Positions 1-5,137 of a DNA stretch of 5,137 nucleotides are shown piece after piece (the stretch's first letter is position 1; the number at the start of each line of letters is the position of its first letter). The position numbers and the translations under genes are program-made. This DNA is from Desulfobacterales bacterium (lineage in GTDB: Bacteria > Desulfobacterota > Desulfobacteria > Desulfobacterales > JAHIVH01): positions 1-5,137 of the forward strand of contig JAGVHJ010000505.1 in NCBI GenBank assembly GCA_020056645.1, written 5' to 3'. The notes under the pieces are model-generated. The model was not told the origin of the DNA. It saw only the letters and a program-made list of their open reading frames with translations, and did no database searches.

Positions 1-127
1 AGGCCTTTGTTTTCGCCAGTTCAGCAAAAAGCCAAGAAGCTCCCGAAAAAAAATACGGAACGAACAAAACGGGCTTTTCGCCATCTTGATGAATCGCTGC
101 TGAATAGTTACAAAAAAAGGAGAAGAA
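1..127. other. Upstream stretch with no supported gene
   Basis: No start codon with a convincing ribosome binding site lies here. On the + strand, frame 1 is open from the window edge to a TGA at 184-186, frame 2 closes at 101-103 and frame 3 at 87-89. The end of an upstream gene could therefore lie here in any of the three frames. The short translations are basic and low in complexity, and none is recognisable. I found no good sigma-70 -10/-35 pair in front of the gene at 128, so the promoter of the cluster may be further upstream, outside the window. Confidence 0.4.
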
Positions 128-565
128 ATGCCAAAACCAAAAACCTACAGGTTGAATATGAACGCCATTGTGCAAGATATTGTTGAACGGAGTGAGATCG
201 CCACCGTTAAAGATATCGAACGAATTATGAAACGCCTGGACACGCTGGAGGCTAAATTTTCCGCCATCAAGGCGATCAATGGCGGCAAGACGAAACGCGC
301 CATTCCCCCTAAAAAAAAGGGGGCGTCAACCGGACAGGTGCTGGCGGTGATCAAAAAAAGCAAAAAAGGAGTCAATGCCGAAACAATTCAGGCCAAGACC
401 GGCTTTGACAAGATTAAAGTCCGGAATGCCATTTCCCTCCTAGGCAAAGCGGGAAAAATCAAACGAACGAGCCGAGGCGTATATGAGAGTGTGAAGGAAC
501 ACCCCCTTCCTGTTTCACCAGAAAAGGCGCGGAAAACAGATCAAGAGAGGCCACAGGAAGGTTAA
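128..565 (+). CDS. Small basic protein with a winged-helix-like DNA-binding domain
   Basis: A 145-residue cytoplasmic protein with no signal peptide or membrane segment. Residues about 11-48 look like amphipathic helix or coiled coil: the I-A-T-x-x-D-I-E-R-I-x-x-R-L-D-x-L-E-A-K pattern at 24-43 resembles the helical tails of phasin-like and oligomerising proteins. A Lys-rich linker follows (54-65). Residues about 67-121 have the layout of a winged helix: a first helix T-G-Q-V-L-A-V-I, a helix-turn-helix from about 83 to 109 (A-E-T-I-Q-A-K-T-G then K-V-R-N-A-I-S-L-L), and a wing ending R-G-V-Y-E. The C-terminal 25 residues are charged and probably disordered. AAGGAGA at 117-123 sits four bases before the ATG and supports this start. 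The hydrolase gene begins 8 bp after its stop. A nucleic-acid-binding or regulatory role is inferred from fold-like pattern only; I do not recognise a named family. Confidence 0.82.
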   Translation: MPKPKTYRLNMNAIVQDIVERSEIATVKDIERIMKRLDTLEAKFSAIKAINGGKTKRAIPPKKKGASTGQVLAVIKKSKKGVNAETIQAKTGFDKIKVRNAISLLGKAGKIKRTSRGVYESVKEHPLPVSPEKARKTDQERPQEG

Positions 566-573
566 TTGTAAAA

Positions 574-1848
574 ATGAAAAAAACATATACGTGGCTTCCT
601 ATTCTATTTTTGATCCTTCAATCGCTCTGTCACACCGCCCATGGATGCACCATTGCCGTTGTCAGCGCCAAGGCATCCGCGACCGGACGCCCTTTTCTCT
701 GGAAAAACAGAGACTATTCGTTGAGCCCACGGGAAGAGATCAATTACAGCCCCGGTGGAAAACGCATCGGTAGTTTGAGGATCGTGGGTGAAACCTATCT
801 CTATTCCAATATCAATCTGGTGTCGGGTGGGGTGAATGATGATGGGTTCGCCATTATCAACGACTCTGTCCGTGAAGAATCCGAAAGGGAACTCTTCAAT
901 GTCAACCACCTTCTTTTGCAACGCGCCCTTGAAACCTGCAAGAGTCTGACCGATTTTGAAACGTTTCTCAACCGATGGAACAATAGACTCATCTTCACCA
1001 TTTGCGGAGATTTCGCTGTTATCGATGCCTATGGCGGCGCCGCCCTGTACGAAGTCTGGTCCGATGGTCCGGGAAACCCCCTGATGTGGAAAAAGTATGA
1101 TGCGTCAACCTCCGAAAACGGATATGTGATTCGCGCGAACTCCCATCAAACCGAAGGGTGGGGGGTCCATCCTGTCGGCGGGAACGCTATCCGGTATCAA
1201 CGGGCCCGTGATCTCTTTCAAGAGCTTTTTGAAAATGGAGATATCTCGCCCAGAACTGTTTTGCAACGGGTGTCAAAAGATGTGGGGGGCGACTGCGACA
1301 AACACAACCCAGATGAAGCATGTCTAAAATACGGGTATGGCGCGGTCGACCTTGAGAATTTTGACACATCGAGCACTCTCAGCCGGAACACCGCCACCTC
1401 CGCCTATGTGATCGATGGAGCGAATGATGAAAGAGGCGTCCCGCTGATCACCCTCTACTGCGCATTGGGAGAGCCCGCTTTTACGCCGGTGGTTCCTTAC
1501 TTTTTGTATTCTCGCAAAGTCTCCTGGTATGCGAGAGCCGAAAAATTGAATCTATGGGGCTGTGCGGTGGATATGGAAACAGGAAGCTTCTTGGGGCGCG
1601 CCGCCGAAAAAATCCTTTTGGATGGCCTGTATGATGACAATCGAAAAACCAGCGAGTTCGACACCACCATCCATTACGAAGCGCTGATCGCCACCCAGGC
1701 GTGGATCTTTCCGATTGAGGATTTCATCTTCGACAAAACCGAGCGTTATCTGGACTCTTTAAGGAAACATCCTGAATGGATCACACCTGAAAGCTTATAT
1801 GATTTCAGTCATGAATGCGCCCGGTACACCTTTGAAAACACTCGATAA
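574..1848 (+). CDS. Secreted linear amide C-N hydrolase (Ntn hydrolase, choloylglycine hydrolase / acyltransferase-like)
   Basis: A 424-residue exported enzyme of the N-terminal-nucleophile Cys amidase group, which includes bile salt hydrolase, penicillin V acylase and the isopenicillin-N acyltransferase-like proteins. Residues 1-24 are a Sec signal peptide: K-K, then a hydrophobic core T-W-L-P-I-L-F-L-I-L, ending A-H-G. The predicted cut after Gly24 leaves Cys25 (C-T-I-A-V-V) as the free N-terminal nucleophile. Family-like positions follow: a G-R-P-F-L-W-K-N-R-D block at 38-47 with Asp47, G-V-N-D-D-G-F-A-I-I-N at 86-96 with Asn96 or the nearby Asn88, G-D-F-A-V-I-D at 145-151, and R-A-N-S at 187-190 with Asn189. 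I aligned these by eye to bile salt hydrolase Asp21, Asn82 and Asn175, so the exact equivalences are tentative. The substrate cannot be read from sequence; N-acyl amides or peptidoglycan-type amides in the periplasm are possible. AGGAAGG at 555-561 lies 12 bases before the ATG. The gene probably shares a transcript with both neighbours. Confidence 0.88.
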   Translation: MKKTYTWLPILFLILQSLCHTAHGCTIAVVSAKASATGRPFLWKNRDYSLSPREEINYSPGGKRIGSLRIVGETYLYSNINLVSGGVNDDGFAIINDSVREESERELFNVNHLLLQRALETCKSLTDFETFLNRWNNRLIFTICGDFAVIDAYGGAALYEVWSDGPGNPLMWKKYDASTSENGYVIRANSHQTEGWGVHPVGGNAIRYQRARDLFQELFENGDISPRTVLQRVSKDVGGDCDKHNPDEACLKYGYGAVDLENFDTSSTLSRNTATSAYVIDGANDERGVPLITLYCALGEPAFTPVVPYFLYSRKVSWYARAEKLNLWGCAVDMETGSFLGRAAEKILLDGLYDDNRKTSEFDTTIHYEALIATQAWIFPIEDFIFDKTERYLDSLRKHPEWITPESLYDFSHECARYTFENTR

Positions 1849-1850
1849 AG

Positions 1851-1856
1851 AGGAGG
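1851..1856 (+). promoter_or_regulatory. Ribosome binding site of the GIY-YIG gene, with ambiguous start
   Basis: A perfect AGGAGG begins two bases after the hydrolase stop codon. It lies 12 bases before a TTG at 1869 and 15 bases before the adjacent in-frame ATG at 1872. The spacing slightly favours TTG and the codon favours ATG. The two choices differ by one residue, so the product is unaffected. Confidence 0.6.
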
Positions 1857-1871
1857 CGGTGCGGCGGTTTG

Positions 1872-2138
1872 ATGGACGACTGGTGCTTATATATCATTCA
1901 AACGAAACAGGGAGAATTATATACAGGCATCACACGCGACACCAAAAGACGGTTGGAGGAGCATCGGCAGGGGAAGGGCTCAAAATATTTGCGAGGCCGA
2001 GGACCATTACAATTGGTATGGGAACAGAAAGCGGGCGGAAAGGGCGTTGCATTGCGATTGGAGAAAACCATTAAAAAACAGACAAAAGCCAGAAAGAAGC
2101 TGCTGATTTCCGGTCGCATCTCGATTGATGAGTTGTAA
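1872..2138 (+). CDS. GIY-YIG domain protein, YhbQ/UPF0213 type
   Basis: An 88-residue protein that is essentially one GIY-YIG nuclease domain, the usual length for the stand-alone YhbQ/UPF0213 group. Numbering from the ATG at 1872, the N-terminal strand is W-C-L-Y-I-I-Q-T at 4-11 and the second motif half is L-Y-T-G-I-T at 16-21. The helix R-R-L-E-E-H at 26-31 carries the conserved Arg. The family block G-S-K-Y-L-R-G-R-G-P-L-Q-L-V-W follows at 36-50. The C-terminal helix A-L-R-L-E at 60-64 contains the Glu expected to help bind the metal, followed by a Lys-rich stretch. The fold class cuts DNA in UvrC and homing endonucleases; for the stand-alone proteins the cellular role is poorly defined, and nucleic-acid binding or nicking is the reasonable expectation. 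The gene starts 23 bp after the hydrolase stop, which fits read-through from the same transcript. A one-residue-longer TTG start at 1869 is equally possible. Confidence 0.9.
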   Translation: MDDWCLYIIQTKQGELYTGITRDTKRRLEEHRQGKGSKYLRGRGPLQLVWEQKAGGKGVALRLEKTIKKQTKARKKLLISGRISIDEL

Positions 2139-2220
2139 GCCGCCTATCCGCCCCCTGCCCTTGGTAAGGCGACGAAATAAGATACGATTCAGCGGTGGGA
2201 ATAAAAAGAGGTGCGTTCAA

Positions 2221-2319
2221 ATGGAAGGGTTTTTCAAAGGTTACGATATCGGCCTTTCAGACCTTAAGGACGTTAAACAGCAGACAGGGAAACATGTCGA
2301 CCGAAAGGTGGATAGTTAG
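2221..2319 (+). CDS. Possible 32-residue small ORF or gene remnant
   Basis: An ATG at 2221 is preceded by AGAGGTG at 2207-2213 with a 7-base spacer, a good Shine-Dalgarno arrangement. The product would be 32 residues, starting M-E-G-F-F-K-G-Y-D-I-G, highly charged in its second half and ending at TAG 2317-2319. In the same frame after the stop, another 24 codons from ATG 2326 run to a TGA at 2398-2400, but those cross a palindrome and look fortuitous. No family is recognised. It could be a leader peptide, a remnant of a broken gene, or chance. The ribosome binding site is the only real support. Confidence 0.18.
   Translation: MEGFFKGYDIGLSDLKDVKQQTGKHVDRKVDS
2295..2314 (+). promoter_or_regulatory. 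GAAA-capped hairpin in the leader region
   Basis: Bases 2295-2302 can pair with 2307-2314 around a GAAA tetraloop at 2303-2306. The stem has seven pairs including one G-T, with a single G-G mismatch. It stands 12 bases before the next palindrome. GNRA-capped stems are common in structured RNAs, so it may belong to a folded leader, but a short stem of this kind can also arise by chance. Confidence 0.25.
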
Positions 2320-2325
2320 CCCCCT

Positions 2326-2347
2326 ATGGTGCGTTTTACGCACCCAT
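2326..2347. repeat. Short palindrome of REP-like type (GGTGCG/CGCACC)
   Basis: GGTGCG at 2328-2333 and CGCACC at 2339-2344 form a perfect 6-bp inverted repeat around TTTTA. If C2345 is bulged, two further pairs (T2327-A2346 and A2326-T2347) extend it. The core resembles the GGTGCGTTA...TAACGCACC palindromes found in many copies in intergenic DNA of various bacteria. It is not followed by a T-run, so it is not a standard terminator. Multi-copy status cannot be judged from one window. Confidence 0.5.
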
Positions 2348-2507
2348 TTGAGAAAGAGACGATCAAGGCCAAAAGTTATGTCTCCTTTGGATACGGTTGA
2401 AGGAGTTGAAAAGAGTATCCTCATGGCCGGATTTCTCGTGACCGAAAAAACCGTGGGCCATATCCCCCCTCTCCCGCTCTTCATGGTTAAATGAGGTAAG
2501 AGAAGAA

Positions 2508-4763
2508 ATGAAAAACCGAACCTTCAAACAGATTCTCGCCGTCATGATAGGGATTATGCTTCAACCTTACGGGCTACCCATTGCTGATTCTCAGGCAGGA
2601 GAGACCACAGAGTGGGTTTGGCAAAACCCGTCGCCCCAGGGGAATTCGTTGAACGGCGTGTGGGGAACTTCGGAGAAGAGTGTATACGCCGTGGGAGGGC
2701 ACGGAACGATTTTCCATTATGATGGCGAGAGCCTGACACAGATGGAGAGCGGCACGGATAAAACCCTCCACGCCATCTGGGGCGCATCTGAAAACACTAT
2801 TTTTGCAGTCGGTGAGAGCGGAATTGTCGTGCATTTTGACGGAGAGACATGGAAGCCGATGGCGAACGGGGTCGAAGCGTGGGAATCGTTTCAGCATCTA
2901 TATGGTATCTATGGCCATTCCGGGGAGGATATCTATGCGGCAGGGGGAGGCGGCACCTTTTATGGACTCAGACTGCCCATCATTTTGCACTTTGATGGCA
3001 AGGAATGGTCGCAACTCAATACGGGCCTCACCAGTATCAATTTTTATCATACGGACCTCTGGTGCGATTCAAAAGGCAATGCTTTTATCTTAGGATATGG
3101 TGTTCAACAATACATCGACTCGGTCTGGAGCGACCTGGAAGCGAACTGGGACGGAACCAAAGGAACGACGAATGCGATTTGGGGAACCTCTGGAAATGAT
3201 CTCTATCTTGCCGGCGAGACTGGAAAAATCTGGCATTTGCAGGATGGCTGGTGGCGAACCATGCCAAACGATTCCACGGAAAACCTGACGTGCATTTGGG
3301 GCTTGGACAAGGATCATCTATTCGCGGCGGGAGAAAAAGGGCGGGTTCTCAAATATGACGGCCTCTCCTGGGCTGACATGGAGAGTCCCTCCAGCGCCGA
3401 TATCAAGGATATTTGGGGCGCCGCATCGGGCCATCTCTTTGCGGTGGGTGAATCCGGGACTTTTTTGCATTATGACGGGAGCGGCTGGTCGGCGCTGAGC
3501 AGCGGGTTTATCCATCATTTAAATGATGTTTGGGGGGTTGACAGCAAGACGGTATACACCGTGGGCGACCGAGGAACCATCCTTCAATACAAGGAGGGCG
3601 TATGGACGGCCATGGCCAGCGGCGCAACGGAAAATTTAAAAGGGATCTGGGGAAGCGCCCCGGATAACATTTTTTCCGTGGGCGGCAGCACCACCTATGA
3701 CGCTCAGACGTATGAATATCATTCCACATACGCCATTCTACACTATGATGGAAGCGCCTGGACGACAATGGAAATGGGGGCTTCTGTTGACTTAAACGCC
3801 CTATGGGGATCATCTGCAAACAATATCTATGCGGTTGGGGAAAATGGCGTGATTCTCCATTACGATGGAAAGGCCTGGTCACGTGTTGAAAGCCCCACAA
3901 CCCAAGAGCTTTGTGCGATTGGGGGAAGTTCGGCGACAGCGATCCATGCCTGCGGCGAGGATCTCATCACGTTTGACGGGAACACTTGGACCATTCTTGA
4001 AAAACCCTATGACGCCGATGTTTACTATAGCAAATATCATGGCATTTGGGCCTCTCCGGACGCCACCCTATGGGCCGTGGGCCAAGAGACTCAGTATAAG
4101 AAAAACGCCTACGGGAAAAGCATTCGCTATACCCATGGGGCCTGGAAGAGGGAAACATTGGGGGATTTTTTCGAATGGGACGCGCCGGGATGCACCTCTT
4201 GGAATGATATTTCCGGAATCAGCGCAACCAACATTTTCATCGCCGGTTCATATGGCTATCTGGCCCATTATAACGGCGGCCATGTGGCGGTTCTTGACAG
4301 CGGGACATCCAAAAAATTAAATGGCGTATGGGCATCCCCGGACGGCCATGTTTTTGTCGTGGGCGAATCGGGCCTTATATTGCATTCGAGCCATGATTAC
4401 GATCCCCCGCAAGTGGTTTCCACATCCCCGGCTGGTGGTTCCGATACCGTCCCTATTGATACTTCAATAGAAATTACATTTTCAGAAACAATCGACCCGG
4501 CAACACTCACAAACGTCACATTCACCTTGAGCGACGGCAATAATGGGGTTGAGGGTGAGGTGCATATGACCGATAGAATCGCATCATTGAAGCCGTTAGG
4601 CGCGCTGGCCTCTTCCACAACCTATATCGTCACGCTCTCTTCTAATATCAAGGATGTTTCTGGAAACACGATGCTATCGAATTATATTTTTTCATTCACC
4701 ACCCAGAAGGGCCCGTCCAATGGCGGAGGATGTTTTATATCCAGCATGCACCCGAGAAGATAA
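2508..4763 (+). CDS. Exported 14-blade beta-propeller-like repeat protein with Ig-like domain and truncated CFI-box-like tail
   Basis: A 751-residue secreted or surface protein. Residues 1-30 are a Sec signal peptide: K-N-R-T-F-K, hydrophobic core I-L-A-V-M-I-G-I-M-L, with a likely cut after S-Q-A (Ala30). Residues 48-629 are 14 tandem blade-like repeats, mostly 38-40 residues, on the plan L-x-x-V-W-G-x-S ... V-Y-A-V-G-E-x-G-x-I-L-H-Y-D-G-x-x-W-x-x-M-x-S-G. Residues 632-733 (D-P-P-Q-V-V-S-T-S-P ... F-S-F-T-T) match a Big_5-type bacterial Ig-like domain. The tail N-G-G-G-C-F-I at 738-744 looks like the start of a CFI-box C-terminal domain, but the protein ends at Arg751. No catalytic motif is visible; a binding, adhesion or scaffold role outside the cytoplasm is inference. 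GAGGT at 2493-2497 lies 10 bases before the ATG, and the signal peptide supports this start. The gene stands alone, 369 bp from its upstream neighbour. Confidence 0.9.
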   Translation: MKNRTFKQILAVMIGIMLQPYGLPIADSQAGETTEWVWQNPSPQGNSLNGVWGTSEKSVYAVGGHGTIFHYDGESLTQMESGTDKTLHAIWGASENTIFAVGESGIVVHFDGETWKPMANGVEAWESFQHLYGIYGHSGEDIYAAGGGGTFYGLRLPIILHFDGKEWSQLNTGLTSINFYHTDLWCDSKGNAFILGYGVQQYIDSVWSDLEANWDGTKGTTNAIWGTSGNDLYLAGETGKIWHLQDGWWRTMPNDSTENLTCIWGLDKDHLFAAGEKGRVLKYDGLSWADMESPSSADIKDIWGAASGHLFAVGESGTFLHYDGSGWSALSSGFIHHLNDVWGVDSKTVYTVGDRGTILQYKEGVWTAMASGATENLKGIWGSAPDNIFSVGGSTTYDAQTYEYHSTYAILHYDGSAWTTMEMGASVDLNALWGSSANNIYAVGENGVILHYDGKAWSRVESPTTQELCAIGGSSATAIHACGEDLITFDGNTWTILEKPYDADVYYSKYHGIWASPDATLWAVGQETQYKKNAYGKSIRYTHGAWKRETLGDFFEWDAPGCTSWNDISGISATNIFIAGSYGYLAHYNGGHVAVLDSGTSKKLNGVWASPDGHVFVVGESGLILHSSHDYDPPQVVSTSPAGGSDTVPIDTSIEITFSETIDPATLTNVTFTLSDGNNGVEGEVHMTDRIASLKPLGALASSTTYIVTLSSNIKDVSGNTMLSNYIFSFTTQKGPSNGGGCFISSMHPRR
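2649..4394 (+). repeat. Fourteen tandem protein repeats (propeller blades)
   Basis: The repeats begin at about residues 48, 87, 131, 182, 222, 260, 299, 338, 377, 429, 468, 511, 565 and 604 of the protein. Each can supply four short strands: L-x-x-V-W-G, V-F-A-V-G, T-I-L-H-Y-D-G and W-x-x-M-x-S-G. Repeats 1, 2, 6-8, 10 and 14 are the best conserved; 4, 11, 12 and 13 are degenerate, with the W-G of repeat 11 changed to G-G. Repeats 3, 9 and 12 carry insertions of about 10-15 residues, rich in Tyr in 9 and 12. The last repeat stops after the third strand. The DNA of the repeats has diverged well beyond recent duplication. Confidence 0.85.
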
Positions 4764-4929
4764 TGGCGAAATAGAGGGTGGCGCCGGATACGATCAAACG
4801 GTATTTTGGTATCAACGTCATACACTGAAAAATTACATAAATTATAATTAAATTAATGTGTTAAAGCATTCGAATTTACCCTCCGGGGGCCAGATTTTTA
4901 AAATATGGACAAATCGGTTTGGGTTCCTG

Positions 4930-4952
4930 GTTACGAGGCAGAGCCTCGTAAC
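4930..4952. repeat. Perfect 10-bp inverted repeat, REP-like
   Basis: GTTACGAGGC at 4930-4939 and GCCTCGTAAC at 4943-4952 pair perfectly around a 3-base AGA loop, flanked by GTTCCTG on the left and GAG on the right. Palindromes ending in ...AACGAG with a GGTTCC-type left flank are, from general knowledge, typical of small dispersed intergenic repeats in many Gram-negative and cyanobacterial genomes. It lies 167 bases after the propeller gene stop. The stem could also stabilise the 3' end of that transcript. Confidence 0.65.
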
Positions 4953-4980
4953 GAGAAGCGACCCGGCTCTCTTTTATTTT
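4953..4980 (+). terminator. Possible rho-independent terminator after the propeller gene
   Basis: GAGA at 4953-4956 pairs with TCTC at 4968-4971. With A4957 bulged, GC at 4958-4959 pairs with GC at 4966-4967, closing a 6-base loop. The stem runs directly into TTTTATTTT. The stem is short, and it lies 190 bases after the stop codon, just past the strong inverted repeat, so the two could act together. Orientation fits the upstream gene. Confidence 0.35.
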
Positions 4981-5084
4981 GCAATTATCTTCTCGGATAA
5001 TCCAGCATGCCGCATATTGATTTTTCCGTTGATTTTTTATGCTCAACCTGTAAATCATAATAGCATGTGTAGGTTTTAATTCAT

Positions 5085-5100
5085 GGGATGCCTGACACCC
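5085..5100. repeat. Imperfect palindrome GGGATG-CCTGA-CACCC
   Basis: GGG and TG pair with CA and CCC around CCTGA, with A5088 bulged out. It is one inserted base away from GGGTGCCTGACACCC, a palindrome I associate with intergenic repeats and REP-type or transposon-end sequences in several bacterial groups. No transposase gene is visible, so this would be a solitary or decayed copy. Confidence is low because the element is only 16 bases long. Confidence 0.3.
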
Positions 5101-5104
5101 TATC

Positions 5105-5123
5105 ACTTGAGCTTCAAGTTTTT
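5105..5123 (+). terminator. Weak terminator-like inverted repeat at the window end
   Basis: ACTTGA at 5105-5110 and TCAAGT at 5114-5119 pair around GCT, and the T-run extends from 5119 to 5123. The stem is AT-rich and only 6 bp, and no gene ends nearby, so termination activity is doubtful. Confidence 0.2.
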
Positions 5124-5137
5124 AGGAAATTTGTTCA

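Larger units (their letters stand above)
2139..2507. other. Non-coding or degenerate region before the beta-propeller gene
   Basis: This 369-bp stretch has no recognisable gene. Competing open frames exist on both strands (for example 2195-2494 + and 2257-2484 -), but their translations are unlike normal proteins and match nothing I know. A weak sigma-70-like pair is visible: TTGGTA at 2161-2166 and TACGAT at 2183-2188, 16 bases apart, four of six matches each. If it is real, the transcript to the gene at 2508 would have a leader of about 310 bases containing the hairpins listed separately. A clear terminator for the upstream three-gene cluster is not seen. Confidence 0.5.
4764..5137. other. 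Non-coding 3' region with palindromes
   Basis: No gene is supported in these 374 bases. Open frames on either strand are short and lack family resemblance. The stretch 4829-4857 is very AT-rich and includes TATAAT at 4843-4848, but no matching -35 box is seen at the right distance. From 4930 onward the region contains a strong inverted repeat, a possible terminator and two weaker palindromes, listed separately. The next gene must lie beyond the window. Confidence 0.5.

Noticed and set aside
574..648. Hydrolase as a lipoprotein with Cys25 lipidated
   Set aside because: His at -2 and Ala at -3 make a poor lipobox, and Cys25 is needed as a free N-terminal nucleophile in this enzyme class.
1799..2074. 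91-codon open frame overlapping the hydrolase end and the GIY-YIG gene
   Set aside because: It is a shadow frame; the GIY-YIG frame shows clear family motifs over the same bases.
2282..2346. Resemblance to a c-di-GMP-I (GEMM) riboswitch: AGGGAAAC, a GAAA-capped stem, then GGATAGTTAGCC
   Set aside because: The diagnostic GGGACGCAAAGCC segment and the CACGCA-type 5' element are missing, and the following stem lacks the usual receptor half. The likeness is superficial.
2195..2494. 99-codon + strand open frame ending just before the propeller gene
   Set aside because: The translation is basic and unlike any family, no ribosome binding site is seen at its start, and it overlaps a better-supported small ORF and a palindrome.
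3508..3900. 130-codon minus-strand open frame inside the propeller gene
   Set aside because: Antisense of a conserved repeat region; its translation is Pro/Arg/His-rich and shows no domain pattern.
2649..4394. CRISPR or DNA-level tandem repeat
   Set aside because: The periodicity is at protein level, with diverged codons, variable unit length and one continuous open frame.
4654..4851. Frameshifted continuation of the propeller protein in the +1 frame
   Set aside because: The alternative frame after 4733 reads through to 4851 but contains nothing like a CFI-box or membrane anchor.

Overview
The window carries four convincing protein genes, all on the + strand, plus two non-coding stretches of about 370 bp that hold short palindromes. 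GC content is moderate. The cell is Gram-negative: two products carry Sec-type signal peptides, and one of them is a large exported repeat protein ending in a bacterial Ig-like domain. Tandem blades of the type 'L-x-x-V-W-G-x-S ... V-G-x-x-G-x-I-L-H-Y-D-G-x-x-W' together with Ig-like domains are common in Desulfobacterota and other delta-proteobacterial-type genomes. That is the most likely source, but it is inferred from style and not from a marker gene.

Layout. Bases 1-127 hold no supportable gene. Next come three closely packed genes: (i) 128-565, a small basic protein with an N-terminal helical segment and a C-terminal winged-helix-like domain; (ii) 574-1848, an exported Ntn-type linear amide C-N hydrolase whose predicted signal peptidase cut leaves the catalytic Cys at the new N-terminus; (iii) 1872-2138, a single-domain GIY-YIG protein of the YhbQ/UPF0213 type. 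The gaps are 8 and 23 bp, so they are probably co-transcribed, although their functions do not form an obvious pathway. Bases 2139-2507 are non-coding or degenerate. They contain two adjacent hairpins and a 32-codon ORF with a Shine-Dalgarno-like sequence.

The gene at 2508-4763 encodes a 751-residue exported protein. It has a signal peptide, 14 blade-like repeats of about 39 residues, one Big_5-type Ig-like domain, and a Gly-rich tail that begins like a CFI-box C-terminal domain but stops nine residues after the Cys. Fourteen blades suggest two seven-bladed propellers, and the N-terminal strand may close the last blade. The final 374 bp hold a perfect 10-bp inverted repeat of REP-like type, a possible terminator, and two weaker palindromes.

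I see no defence system, CRISPR array, transposase, tRNA or rRNA. The most interesting points are the predicted closure of the 14-blade protein, its truncated C-terminal sorting-like tail, and three unrelated palindromes in the two intergenic regions.
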